This document shows positions 55,364 to 63,889 of a stretch of 64,000 nucleotides of DNA, in pieces (the first letter of the stretch is position 1; each line of letters begins with the position of its first letter). The DNA is from Thermoguttaceae bacterium (GTDB lineage Bacteria; Planctomycetota; Planctomycetia; Pirellulales; Thermoguttaceae). The notes under the pieces were generated by a model. That model saw only the letters and a list, made by a program, of their open reading frames with translations, did no database searches and was not told the origin of the DNA. Both the position numbers and the translations under genes were made by a program. The stretch lies in NCBI GenBank assembly GCA_017434455.1, contig JAFRFG010000044.1, forward strand, positions 1 to 64,000, written 5' to 3'.

Positions 55364-55924
55364 ATGCGCAATCGAATCACTTTGCTTCTGTTGGCCGCGT
55401 TGCCGCTGTTGTTCGTTCTGGGCTGCTCCAGCAAGAAACCGACCGACTGGCCGGATGCGGTCTATCCGGTGAAGATCACCGCCACGAACAACGGTTCGCC
55501 CATGGCGGATCTCCAGGTCGTCTTTGGTCCGACCAACGGAACGATGACCTACGCCGTGGGTGGTACCACCAATTCGTCGGGGGTCGCCGTAATGGAGACG
55601 CGCGGGGCGACCTACAGCCAAAAGGGTGTCCCCGCCGGAGAGTATCGAGTGACATTCGCCGCCAATTTGCAGCCGACCCGGACGGTCGACGAGGCGTACG
55701 AGCTCCCGGCCGAAGAGCGTCAGGCCTATCTCGACGCGATGGCTGAGGAAGTTGCCCAGCTGAAGGCGAACAACCCGGTTCCGAGCGGCCTGTCGGGCGG
55801 AACGAGCGAGCTGATCGTCACCGTCGGTGAAGGCGGCTTGGAGCAGGCGGTAGAGTTCTCCGAATTCTCCGATGACGGCAGTACTCGCGAGGCCCCGGAG
55901 ATTGAGGAAAGAGATCACCCGTGA
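55364..55924 (+). CDS. Small lipoprotein, DUF1559 companion
   Basis: A 186-aa lipoprotein with signal LLALPLLFVLGC-type lipobox (LLFVLGCSSKK) and one Ig-like or transthyretin-like beta domain: VYPVKITATNNGSPMADLQVVFGP, quoted in part, then GGTTNSSGVAVMETRG and GVPAGEYRVTFAAN, the build of carboxypeptidase regulatory-like domains. Such small lipoproteins often follow DUF1559 genes in planctomycetes, and the two may form an envelope structure. The gap after the DUF1559 gene is 91 bp and contains a terminator, so the level of co-transcription is uncertain. The role is unknown. Confidence 0.78.
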   Translation: MRNRITLLLLAALPLLFVLGCSSKKPTDWPDAVYPVKITATNNGSPMADLQVVFGPTNGTMTYAVGGTTNSSGVAVMETRGATYSQKGVPAGEYRVTFAANLQPTRTVDEAYELPAEERQAYLDAMAEEVAQLKANNPVPSGLSGGTSELIVTVGEGGLEQAVEFSEFSDDGSTREAPEIEERDHP

Positions 55925-55951
55925 TCTGTTCCCTTCGAACCAAATAATCTT

Positions 55952-55985
55952 AAGAACCGGCGCTTACAGCGCCGGTTCTTTTTTT
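55952..55985 (+). terminator. Terminator of the small lipoprotein gene
   Basis: A perfect 13-bp stem, AAGAACCGGCGCT (55952-55964) with AGCGCCGGTTCTT (55968-55980), followed by TTTTT. Confidence 0.88.
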
Positions 55986-56659
55986 CTATTCTTTAATTGC
56001 CGGCGTGCGAAAACGCCTCACGGACCCGGCGAAAGAGGCCAAAGCGGCTCGGTCGATGCGCGAGGACGAAAAACTTCCCCCGACGGCGGCCGGATCCCCT
56101 TGATTGGGCGCATGATAAGATAGATAAACGGCGTGACTTTTGCGGGAACACCCGCGGATGAGTTTTGCCTCCGGGCGGCCAACGGGAACGCGCCGAAAGG
56201 CCGCAAGAAAAACTTATCCCCTGACCTTAAAAAGCGCGGGTCAACAAACAAAATGGGAAGCCCAAAGTTTATGTGGGTACCTAACGGACCGTCAGGCGTG
56301 ATCACCGAAGCCGCCCGAAAGCGACAGACGGCGCTATACGCCAAGAGCCCAGAAAATGATCGGAACCCATTGGGCAACGGTATCGACTCCCCCGGATGCG
56401 AATCCGTAACCTGCGCTCCCCTCGGTCAGGGGACGCATTATATACTATCATAAATTCCCTGGTACACAATCGGTAAACGGGGATTTTTCTTCTTTTTTTA
56501 TAAGTTTCCTCCCTATAATCTCCCAGGGAGGGGCCTATACTTGATAGGCCGATTAAAAACGTTAAAATAACAGGACTATAATGTGTTGAATTGTCCCTAA
56601 GCCGGTTATATATGGGGGCAGTTAGACAGTCCGCAGCGGCACCAATTCTGGAGGATGTT
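55986..56659. other. Long gap before the TPR-alphaCTD gene, with possible promoter
   Basis: No gene is supported over 670 bp. TATAAT at 56514-56519 is the best promoter candidate, about 140 bp before the ATG, though the -35 region is only T-rich. GGCCTAT..ATAGGCC (56534-56552) is a small hairpin in the resulting leader. At 56180-56225, CCAACGGGAACGC followed by CTTATCC resembles a piece of the dispersed repeat. A structured RNA is possible but none was recognised (no 6S, tmRNA, RNase P or SRP signatures). Confidence 0.4.
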
Positions 56660-58030
56660 ATGCCGATTCAAGAGACGCAAGATCTGGATCTGAGGCAATT
56701 TGTTCTGGACTGCACGTCGTTCGGCCCGGCCGAAATCAGTCGAATCTCGACGGAAATGAGTCGTCGGAACGAAAAAATCACCGATCTTCGCGACGGGGTC
56801 AACGAGCTGGCCGCCAAGGCGTCCGATCTGAGTCCTTCGATGATGGTCAAGCTGGGGGTTTGCCAGTATCTGATCGGTCGTTACGACGACGCCCTGGAGA
56901 GCTTGACGCACAGCGACGGGGGGGCTTTGGCTCAGTTCTATATGGCGAAGATCCACGCGATCCACGGCGACAACGCCAAGGCGATGATGCTCTACGACAT
57001 CGCCAAAAAGGCCGGCTACGACCCGGACCGCTGTGTCCTCGGCCAGGCGAACGTCTACCTCGATATGGGCGAGCCGAAGAAGGCGCTGGCGCTTTTGGAT
57101 CGTCTCTCCGGGGCGATTGAGCAGACGGCCGATTACCTCGCTCTTCGCGGCGCGACCGTCGCGGCTACCTGCGAGAACCCCGACGAGGCCGTGAACCTCT
57201 ACGAGCGCGCCTACAAGGCCGATTCCAATCATCCCGAGACCCTTTTCGGTCTGGCCCTGGAAAGCGAGCGCCGCGGCAACGACGACGACGCGCTGAAGCT
57301 TTACCGCCAGGCGTCCCACTGTTTCCCGACGAGTGTCGGTACACTGATGAACCTCGGCGTTCTTCTGGAAGACAAAGAGCGCTACGAGGAAGCCGCCGAC
57401 TGCTACAATCGTGTCATCGAGGCGTTCCCGAATAATAAGCGGGCCCGTCTGTTCCTCAAAGACGCGCAGGATCACTTGCGGGTCGATACGCGGTCCAAGC
57501 CGAATCCTCCGGGAAGCCGTCATCTCAATACCCCGATCAACGAGATCGAGTTCTCCTCGCGCGTTCGCCGCGTGATCGAGGAACTCGGCTGCAAGACCCT
57601 CGGCGACCTGGCCCGCCAGCGCCAGGAAGATCTTCTCCAATTCGAGAACTTCGGGGAGAACAGTCTCAAAGAGATCGAGTTGAAACTCGAGGAGCGTGAA
57701 CTTCATTTGGGCTGGACCGACGACGAACTGCTCACCGTCCCCGAATACAAGCCGGCCCGCGGCGGCTTCGCCGCCGCTGCCGCCGAACCGGCCGGCGGTG
57801 AGGACCAGGCGGTTCTCACCCGTCCGGTCTCCGACCTGGAGCTGTCGCGCCGTGCCGCGAACTGCCTCAAGAAGCGGAACGTCAAGACCATCGGCGATCT
57901 GATTAAGCAAAGCGCCGACGATCTGATGGAGACGGCTAACTTCGGCGTCACCAGCTTGAAGGAGATCCGCGAGAAACTCGCCTCGAAGTTCGCCCTGAAA
58001 CTCAAGGGGGACGAAACGCAGGGGAAGTAA
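56660..58030 (+). CDS. TPR protein with two RNA polymerase alpha-CTD-like domains
   Basis: The 456-aa product has TPR repeats at about residues 60-275 (for example GRYDDALESL, DEAVNLYERAYKADSNHPE, RYEEAADCYNRVIEAFPNN) and two C-terminal domains (about 291-345 and 389-443) that match the helix-hairpin-helix of the RNA polymerase alpha C-terminal domain: PINEIEFSSRVRRVIEE with FENFGENSLKEIELKL, and PVSDLELSRRAANCLKK with TANFGVTSLKEIREKL. In alpha, this domain binds UP-element DNA and activators. The protein may tie protein-interaction TPRs to promoter DNA. The start ATG 56660 has GGAGG close by. It is cytoplasmic (no signal). Domain calls are confident; a role in transcription is inferred. Confidence 0.88.
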   Translation: MPIQETQDLDLRQFVLDCTSFGPAEISRISTEMSRRNEKITDLRDGVNELAAKASDLSPSMMVKLGVCQYLIGRYDDALESLTHSDGGALAQFYMAKIHAIHGDNAKAMMLYDIAKKAGYDPDRCVLGQANVYLDMGEPKKALALLDRLSGAIEQTADYLALRGATVAATCENPDEAVNLYERAYKADSNHPETLFGLALESERRGNDDDALKLYRQASHCFPTSVGTLMNLGVLLEDKERYEEAADCYNRVIEAFPNNKRARLFLKDAQDHLRVDTRSKPNPPGSRHLNTPINEIEFSSRVRRVIEELGCKTLGDLARQRQEDLLQFENFGENSLKEIELKLEERELHLGWTDDELLTVPEYKPARGGFAAAAAEPAGGEDQAVLTRPVSDLELSRRAANCLKKRNVKTIGDLIKQSADDLMETANFGVTSLKEIREKLASKFALKLKGDETQGK

Positions 58031-58063
58031 CCGTTCTTGCTCCCCCTTAAGCCGAACCGGCCG

Positions 58064-58102
58064 CGAGCGCGCCGAAGGAAATTCCCTTCGGCGCGCTTTT
58101 TT
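58064..58102 (+). terminator. Terminator of the TPR-alphaCTD gene
   Basis: AGCGCGCCGAAGG and CCTTCGGCGCGCT form a 13-bp perfect stem, followed by seven T. Confidence 0.88.
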
Positions 58103-58197
58103 TGTCGAGAGGGAGTTTTTTCACGGTGTTTCTCCCGGTACAATAGGGGCAAAGACTTTGGCAAACGAGAAATCTTTACAGTGAAGGAATGATGGTT

Positions 58198-60564
58198 ATG
58201 TCCCCGAACAAGATACGCTCCCTTATCGGACTGATCCTTTTTTTCGCGGTTCTTCCTTTCGCACCGCTGCGCGGTGAGACCCCCTCCGCCGGCGAGAATC
58301 TCCACGCCCAGGGGGCACTGTCGTTCGGGAACTCGACCGAGAAGCCGTATAAGATCGAGGACGGCGACCGCGCGGCCTGCCGCTTTACGATCGAACGCCC
58401 CTTTTTTTCGATCTCGGTCTGCTGCCCGAGTTACAGCGACAGCGACGGCGATCTCACCCTTTCGCTGTATCGATACGACGGCGATATCGCCCGGACGCTG
58501 AAAAGCCCCGCGTTGGCGCAAAAGAAATTCGTTGACTTTCCCGACAACGGTCATCTCAAACTGACCTTCCCCGCGCAGGAAGCGGGAGAGTACCTTTGGA
58601 CACTCGATACTCCCCGCGGAGAGGTCGGCGTCTGGAACGATCCGCAGGCCGCCAGCGCGAACGCGGAATGTTATTTCAACGGAAAGCGGATCGAGGGGCT
58701 CTTTACGTTTTTGCTCGGCATCGAGACGTCGTTCCCCTTCTCGGGGAGCGAAGAGATGCTGGGGCTTCTGTTAAACCGCCCCGCGCCGGTTCCGGAGGAC
58801 CCCCGCGAGGAGCGGTTTGTCATCGAACCGGATACCTGGGAAGCGATCGACGAACTGGGGCGCGCGCTTCCCGATCCGGAGTCTGTCCAAGCGCCGAGAG
58901 ATCGTCAGGTCGGAATATTCTACTGGACCTGGCATGACCGAGACGATTATCCGGGCCCGTACGACGTCACGAAGATCTTGGCGGCGCATCCCGAGGCGGC
59001 GGATGATCCGCAGCACAGCGCCTGGGGGCCGTTTGGGGCCAGACATCATTGGGGAGAGCCGCTTTTGGGGTATTACACGACGCTCGATCCGTGGATCCAC
59101 CGCAAGCACGCGCAGATGCTGGCCAACGCCGGGGTCGATGTTGTCGTCTTCGACGCCACGAACGGGACGGCGACCTGGATGGATTCCTTCCTCACCCTCT
59201 GCCGGGCGTATGAACAGGCCCGCGCCGACGGTGTGCGTACGCCGAAGGTGGCGTTTATGCTCCCCTTCTGGAACACAAACTATACCTTAACCGACCTGCG
59301 CCAACTCTGGCGGGACATCTATCGGGACGGCCGCTATCGGGATCTGTGGTATTTCTGGGATGGCCGCCCCTTGATTTTGGGGCTCCCCGAAGCGGTCGAC
59401 CAGGCGATCCTCTCGGCCGAGGGGGAAGATCTGGAGGAACTTTGCGCGATACGAACTTTTTTCACCTTCCGTCCCGTTCAGCCCTCGTATACGGCCGGCC
59501 CGGCGCGTCCGGATCAATGGTGCTGGCTTGAGGTCTATCCCCAGAACGGGTACATTCCCCTGTCCGACGGCCGTTTCGAGATGGTCGGAGTCGGCGTGGC
59601 GCAGAATCATTCCGAGAACCGGCGCAGCGGCGGCGCGGGCCTGGCCGCGATGAATGACCAGGATGTCTTCGGGCGCGGCTATCGCGTCGGAAGCGCCGAG
59701 CCGATCACCGAAGACGATGTTCTTCGCGGCCGGAACGTGGATCAGCAGTGGTCGCGGGCGCTGGAACTGGATCCGAACTTTATCTTCATTACCGGCTGGA
59801 ACGAGTGGGTGGCCGGCCGTTATACGAAGTGGTCGGGACAGCCCGGCGCGTTCCCCGACGAGTACAACGAGCCGTTCAGCCGCGATATCGAGCCGGAGCG
59901 CGGCCTGCTGATGGATGATTTCTATATGCAGATGGTCGCAAAGATTCGCCAATACAAGGGAGCGCGGAAACTCCGCCCCGCCGGCGGGCCGGTCGCGTCC
60001 CTCCCCGCCCCCGGTGAGGACGCCTGGTCGGCGATAACACCCGAATATCGGGACTACCGCGGCGATACGCTCCACCGCGACGCGCTCGGCTATGGGAAAA
60101 TTCACTATGTCGACCAGACCGGACGCAACGATATTATTCGGGCGAAAGCCGCGACCGACGGCGATAAACTATCGTTCTTCGTCGAAACCGCCGAACCTCT
60201 GACCGAACCTTCCGATTCCGAATGGATGCGGCTGCTGATCTCCGTCGGCTGGGATAAGAACGACGAGGGCAACAGCTGGGAACACTTCGATTTCACGGTG
60301 GAACAGACCAAAGACGCGGCGGTTCTCAAGCGCTGTTTGGGGGGCTGGAACTGGGAAACGCTCGCCGGGGCCGAGCGCCGGATCGACGGCAGTCGCATGA
60401 CGGTGACGATCCCCCTAAAGGCGCTGGGGATCGAGTCGGCCGAAATCGACCTGCGCTTTAAGTGGAGCGACAATATCAGCGCGCCCGACGATATCCTGGA
60501 TTACTACGTCACGGGCGATACCGCCCCCGACGGCCGCTTTGTCTATCGTTACAGCTGCCGGTAG
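58198..60564 (+). CDS. Secreted GH99/GH71-like glycoside hydrolase candidate
   Basis: The product is about 788 aa with a signal peptide (LIGLILFFAVLPFAPLRG). A beta-rich N-terminal domain is followed by a TIM-barrel-like domain that opens with VGIFYWTWHDRDDYPGPYD and contains HHWGEPLLGYY, AGVDVVVFDATNG, MLPFWNTNY and FITGWNEWVAGRY, the pattern of GH99/GH71-like (WbsX-type) proteins of planctomycetes and Verrucomicrobia. The last 170 residues resemble a CBM9/DOMON-like sandwich (LSFFVETAEPL, EHFDFTVEQ). ATG 58189, 58192 and 58198 are possible; 58198 has AAGGA at the right distance. A TACAAT at 58139-58144 may be its -10. It probably acts on a glycan outside the cell, but substrate and catalytic residues are not certain. 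Confidence 0.75.
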   Translation: MSPNKIRSLIGLILFFAVLPFAPLRGETPSAGENLHAQGALSFGNSTEKPYKIEDGDRAACRFTIERPFFSISVCCPSYSDSDGDLTLSLYRYDGDIARTLKSPALAQKKFVDFPDNGHLKLTFPAQEAGEYLWTLDTPRGEVGVWNDPQAASANAECYFNGKRIEGLFTFLLGIETSFPFSGSEEMLGLLLNRPAPVPEDPREERFVIEPDTWEAIDELGRALPDPESVQAPRDRQVGIFYWTWHDRDDYPGPYDVTKILAAHPEAADDPQHSAWGPFGARHHWGEPLLGYYTTLDPWIHRKHAQMLANAGVDVVVFDATNGTATWMDSFLTLCRAYEQARADGVRTPKVAFMLPFWNTNYTLTDLRQLWRDIYRDGRYRDLWYFWDGRPLILGLPEAVDQAILSAEGEDLEELCAIRTFFTFRPVQPSYTAGPARPDQWCWLEVYPQNGYIPLSDGRFEMVGVGVAQNHSENRRSGGAGLAAMNDQDVFGRGYRVGSAEPITEDDVLRGRNVDQQWSRALELDPNFIFITGWNEWVAGRYTKWSGQPGAFPDEYNEPFSRDIEPERGLLMDDFYMQMVAKIRQYKGARKLRPAGGPVASLPAPGEDAWSAITPEYRDYRGDTLHRDALGYGKIHYVDQTGRNDIIRAKAATDGDKLSFFVETAEPLTEPSDSEWMRLLISVGWDKNDEGNSWEHFDFTVEQTKDAAVLKRCLGGWNWETLAGAERRIDGSRMTVTIPLKALGIESAEIDLRFKWSDNISAPDDILDYYVTGDTAPDGRFVYRYSCR

Positions 60565-60640
60565 GCCGCGAGCCGCGGCGGGCGGTATTCCCTTGGCTGT
60601 TTTGGGGCAGCCGTTCGTCCCGTTGGGACTCATACCGGGA
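60565..60640. repeat. Degenerate fragment of the dispersed repeat
   Basis: Directly after the stop codon, GGCCGCGAGCCGCGGCGGGCGG and, further on, CCCGTTGGGACTCAT resemble the beginning of copy A (GGCCGCGATGCCGCGGCGGGCGG; CCCGTTGGTCACTT) in the same orientation. Confidence 0.45.
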
Positions 60641-60641
60641 G

Positions 60642-60670
60642 CAAGCGCGGCCGTTGGCCGCGCTTGTTAC
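60642..60670 (+). terminator. Hairpin after the GH99/71-like gene
   Basis: CAAGCGCGGCC (60642-60652) pairs perfectly with GGCCGCGCTTG (60656-60666). The T-run after it is short (TTAC), so termination strength is uncertain. Confidence 0.6.
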
Positions 60671-60683
60671 GTGTAGGACGATC

Positions 60684-61112
60684 TTCACCGACTAACCGTA
60701 TGCCTTGCGGCCGGGCTTTCGGCGTGAATTGACCTGTCGGTTTTCGGCCGCTCGTCATACTCCGTGCGCTGCCCCCTGAGGAGTCTGTCGGCTTGCCGCC
60801 TTTTGTTGGCGTATGACGGGGGCTGATGGCGTGACTTTTTTAGGGGGGGCAGCGTGGGGGATTGTTTTTTTGTTTTGCTGTTTTTTCCTGCCTCCGGCGG
60901 CCCCTGCCCGGGGAGGGCAAGCGCAGCGCGCTTGATCGCTGTTGCCGTTGAGAAAACTACGGCATAGGAATACCCCACCGGCAAAGCGCGGCCCGTTGGC
61001 CGCTGAAAAACTTACTCCCCGTCCCAAGTGACCAACGGGAACGCCGCGCCGCAGCGACTTATCCTATGTCATCTGACTGCCCTACGGCAACCGCCCGCCG
61101 CGGCATCGCGGC
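60684..61112. repeat. 430-bp dispersed repeat, copy B (inverted to copy A)
   Basis: Its reverse complement matches 53503-53937 from GGCCGCGATGCCGCGG through the strongly conserved core to CGGCCGCAAGGCATACGGTTAG. The conserved core is 60684-60970. Together the copies bracket 6.7 kb. No gene lies in this stretch. Confidence 0.85.
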
Positions 61113-61141
61113 CTGGTAAATTACGTGGTATATTTTATAAT
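61113..61141 (+). promoter_or_regulatory. Candidate promoter of the kinase gene
   Basis: Perfect TATAAT at 61136-61141, 42 bp before the ATG. The -35 position has only a weak match (CTGGTA). It begins right at the edge of repeat copy B. Confidence 0.4.
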
Positions 61142-61182
61142 GAGAGTGAACCGAATATCATCCTCCGCCGCGTTTAATTCCT

Positions 61183-62592
61183 ATGAGCGACCACCGCGTT
61201 ACCTACGATCAAATCCGAAAGAGCCGGCTGGTCCCGGACGACCTGCTGGAGGAGGTTCGTCAGCAGACGGATCCCGGTGACGGCGAGGCGCTTCTCGACG
61301 AGCTCCTGCGGCAGGAACTGATCAACCCATGGCAGGCCGGCCAGCTGCGGCATTCCAGAACCCGTTTCTACCTCGGCTCCTATCGAATCGTCGATTCTTT
61401 AGGCGCCGGCGGATACGGCCAGGTCTTTCTCGGCCGTACCACGCTCGACCCGTCGAACCTGCCGAAAAACGACCCCGCCGGCCGGAGAATGACCGATACC
61501 GCGATCAAGGTCCTCCCGCTGAAGAACGCCACCGCCGAAACCATTCAAAAATTTCAGTATGAAATCGCGGTTCATCGCTCCCTGACCGACCTGAATATCG
61601 TTCGGCTCATCGATTCGGCCGTCGACGGCAATGTCCACTACGCCGTCTACGAATATATGGACGGGGGAACCGCCCGGCAGTTCGTCGGACTCCAGGACGA
61701 CGCCCTCCGAACAACCGCCAGCTGGCGCCTGGCCACGGCGATCGTCTATCATACCGTTTCGGCCCTGAAATACCTCCATAAAAAACGGATCCTCCACCGC
61801 GATATCAAGCCGGGCAATATCCTCCTCTCCAGTAAAGGCGCGGTGAAATTAACCGACTTCGGCTTCGCGCTCCCCCTGGCCGACGGCCCGACCTACGAGC
61901 TGCCGACCATCCCCATGCCGGCCGATCAGGAAACCGACTTCGACGTCGACGAGTTCACTCCCCCCCAGCCCGCCGCCGAGGAGCCAACCGAAAAAGAACA
62001 GCGAAAGATCAAAGGAACGAGCGACTACCTCGCTCCCGACCAGATTCAGCACCCCGATCAGCCGAGTACCGCCTGGGACGTCTACTCCCTTGGATGCTCG
62101 TTCTACTTCCTCCTCACCGGAATCGTTCCGTTCCCCTCCAGTACCCTGGCTCAGAAAATCCAGGCCCATCTCCATTCCGATCCCCCCGATCCCTCGATGT
62201 TCAATCGCCATATTCCCCACGAGATCTCTCGGGTTATTCGTGAAATGATGGCAAAAAACGCGGAGGATCGGCCCGCCTGCGATGATGAGCTTCTAAGGCG
62301 TCTGCGGCCGTGGTCCGCCTCGGCGCTGGAGATCGCCGAGGCGCTAAAGCGGCTTCGGGACGCGAAATCCGGCTCGCCCGGGGCCGACGAACCGGCTTAC
62401 GGGGAAGCCGGCTTGTCCTATTATTCGGCCCAATTATCGCGAAACGCGTCGGTTTGGGACGATCCGGCCGATGATCCGGAACCGTGGTCCGCGACGGAGC
62501 GCTCCTTCTGGAAGACGCTTCGCAATATCCTCCTGTGGGGGGTGGCGCTCCCCCTGGCCGCGCTGATCCTCTTTTTGCTTCTGCACCGATAA
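61183..62592 (+). CDS. Membrane-anchored Ser/Thr protein kinase
   Basis: A Hanks-type kinase of 469 aa. It has a Gly-rich loop GAGGYG (74-79), the AIKV lysine (Lys109), HRDIKPGN (catalytic Asp207) and DFG (225-227). The activation segment carries about 45 extra acidic/Pro residues (with DETDFDVDEFTPPQP-type sequence) before GTSDYLAPDQ, where the usual APE reads APD. A C-terminal transmembrane helix (about 447-467) anchors it; there is no extracytoplasmic sensor. The first 60 residues form a small helical domain seen before many planctomycetal kinases. It could phosphorylate the partners read by FHA proteins such as the regulator at 44645, but that is a guess. Confidence 0.92.
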   Translation: MSDHRVTYDQIRKSRLVPDDLLEEVRQQTDPGDGEALLDELLRQELINPWQAGQLRHSRTRFYLGSYRIVDSLGAGGYGQVFLGRTTLDPSNLPKNDPAGRRMTDTAIKVLPLKNATAETIQKFQYEIAVHRSLTDLNIVRLIDSAVDGNVHYAVYEYMDGGTARQFVGLQDDALRTTASWRLATAIVYHTVSALKYLHKKRILHRDIKPGNILLSSKGAVKLTDFGFALPLADGPTYELPTIPMPADQETDFDVDEFTPPQPAAEEPTEKEQRKIKGTSDYLAPDQIQHPDQPSTAWDVYSLGCSFYFLLTGIVPFPSSTLAQKIQAHLHSDPPDPSMFNRHIPHEISRVIREMMAKNAEDRPACDDELLRRLRPWSASALEIAEALKRLRDAKSGSPGADEPAYGEAGLSYYSAQLSRNASVWDDPADDPEPWSATERSFWKTLRNILLWGVALPLAALILFLLLHR

Positions 62593-62791
62593 GAAACGCT
62601 CATCCGAGACGACGGCTCTTTCTTAACTGTTTTTTCTAATTTGGGCGGAAAAATCGGATTAAAATAAAAAGGTGAGGATCCTCAAGTATTCCTCCCCCGC
62701 CAAAAAATGCCCGCCGGCCGCGCGAATCAAGCGTCCGTTCGATCATAACGTTTTATTATTCGCTGTGAATAATACCAGGGAGTCCGCCGCT

Positions 62792-63889
62792 ATGAAACGA
62801 CCTCCGAGCCCATGTCGACAGAAACATCACGGGAAACGCCCCGATCAGCTGTTTTGCGTTACCTCGGTCGACGGCAAACAGAAAAAGACCTACTTTGGGG
62901 GGTACTTCGATCCCGCCGCCTGGGAGAAATACTGCTCGTTCATCTCCGGAAACCAAGTTCCCGACGAGGCGGTTATTTCGCCCGCCGTGCCCTCCGCCAG
63001 ACTGAGTGTGGAGGACCTGTGCAAACGGTTCCTCGCGGCGAATAAAAACATTCTTACCCCCGCGCGCTGGCATCTGTTTAAGCAGGTATTCCTCGGCCAT
63101 CTCGCGCCGTTCTTTCATCTGAGAATCGACGCTTTCGGCGCGCCGCAGCTGCGCATGCTTCAAAAGCGGCTCGACGCCTCCGGAAAATACGTTAAAGGGA
63201 CCGTCGCCGGGTATATCGGGCTGGTTCGCCGGGTCTTTCGCTGGGGCCGCATGGAGGGGCTGGTTTCGCGAGAAACGGTCGTCGACCTCACCGAAGCGAT
63301 CACCCGATCGACCAGCCGCGTGAATCCCCCCCGCGAATCGGTCCGGCCGGAGGTTTATCGCAAGACCCTCCCCTTTCTCGCGCCGCCCTACAGAGAAATT
63401 ATTCAGCTGCTCTATCTGACCGGGGCCAGGCCGTCGGAAATTCTCAATATGCGAACCGACGAAATCGACCGCTCCTCGCCAACTTGGCTCTATCGTCCGG
63501 CTCATCATAAGAGCGGATATCACGGCAAAACGCGCCTCATTCCGCTCGGACCGCAGGCCCGCGAACTGATTACCACCTGGCTCGACGCTCACCCGAAACG
63601 GATCGGGTATCTGTTCCAGCGAGGCGATCTTCCGCGCAATCATTTCGTCAATATTCGGCCGATCCACTTTATTCAGCTGTCGGATATCGTCGCCTCCGCC
63701 GCGAAAAGAGCCGGGGTCCCCCATTGGACACCCTATCAGCTGCGTCATCTGGTCGCGACCGAAATTCAGCGCTCCAGCGGAATCGAGGCCGCCGGGGCGG
63801 TCTTGGGACACGCGTCGATCAATACGACTCAGATCTACGTCGACCGCAATACCGCCGCGGCCTGTCAGGTCGCCGAGAAGAGAGGATAG
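62792..63889 (+). CDS. Tyrosine recombinase/integrase with altered active-site position
   Basis: The 365-aa product has an N-terminal SAM-like core-binding domain (about 70-165) and the catalytic domain with Arg213 (GARPSEI), Lys246 (HGKTR), Arg318 and His319 (PYQLRHL), His340 (LGHASINTTQ) and the nucleophile Tyr349 (IYVDR). In the usual H-x-x-R motif the first residue is Tyr315 instead of His or Lys, a non-standard but sometimes tolerated choice. The frame opens at 62672; ATG 62792 has AGGGAG upstream. It starts MKRPPSPCRQKHHGKRPDQ. No att site or excisionase gene is evident nearby. It may be a chromosomal recombinase or a relic of a mobile element. Confidence 0.88.
   Translation: MKRPPSPCRQKHHGKRPDQLFCVTSVDGKQKKTYFGGYFDPAAWEKYCSFISGNQVPDEAVISPAVPSARLSVEDLCKRFLAANKNILTPARWHLFKQVFLGHLAPFFHLRIDAFGAPQLRMLQKRLDASGKYVKGTVAGYIGLVRRVFRWGRMEGLVSRETVVDLTEAITRSTSRVNPPRESVRPEVYRKTLPFLAPPYREIIQLLYLTGARPSEILNMRTDEIDRSSPTWLYRPAHHKSGYHGKTRLIPLGPQARELITTWLDAHPKRIGYLFQRGDLPRNHFVNIRPIHFIQLSDIVASAAKRAGVPHWTPYQLRHLVATEIQRSSGIEAAGAVLGHASINTTQIYVDRNTAAACQVAEKRG

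Noticed and set aside
56133..56453. 106-aa frame in the gap before the TPR-alphaCTD gene
   Set aside because: No ribosome site, no recognisable domain and unlike composition. Left as non-coding.
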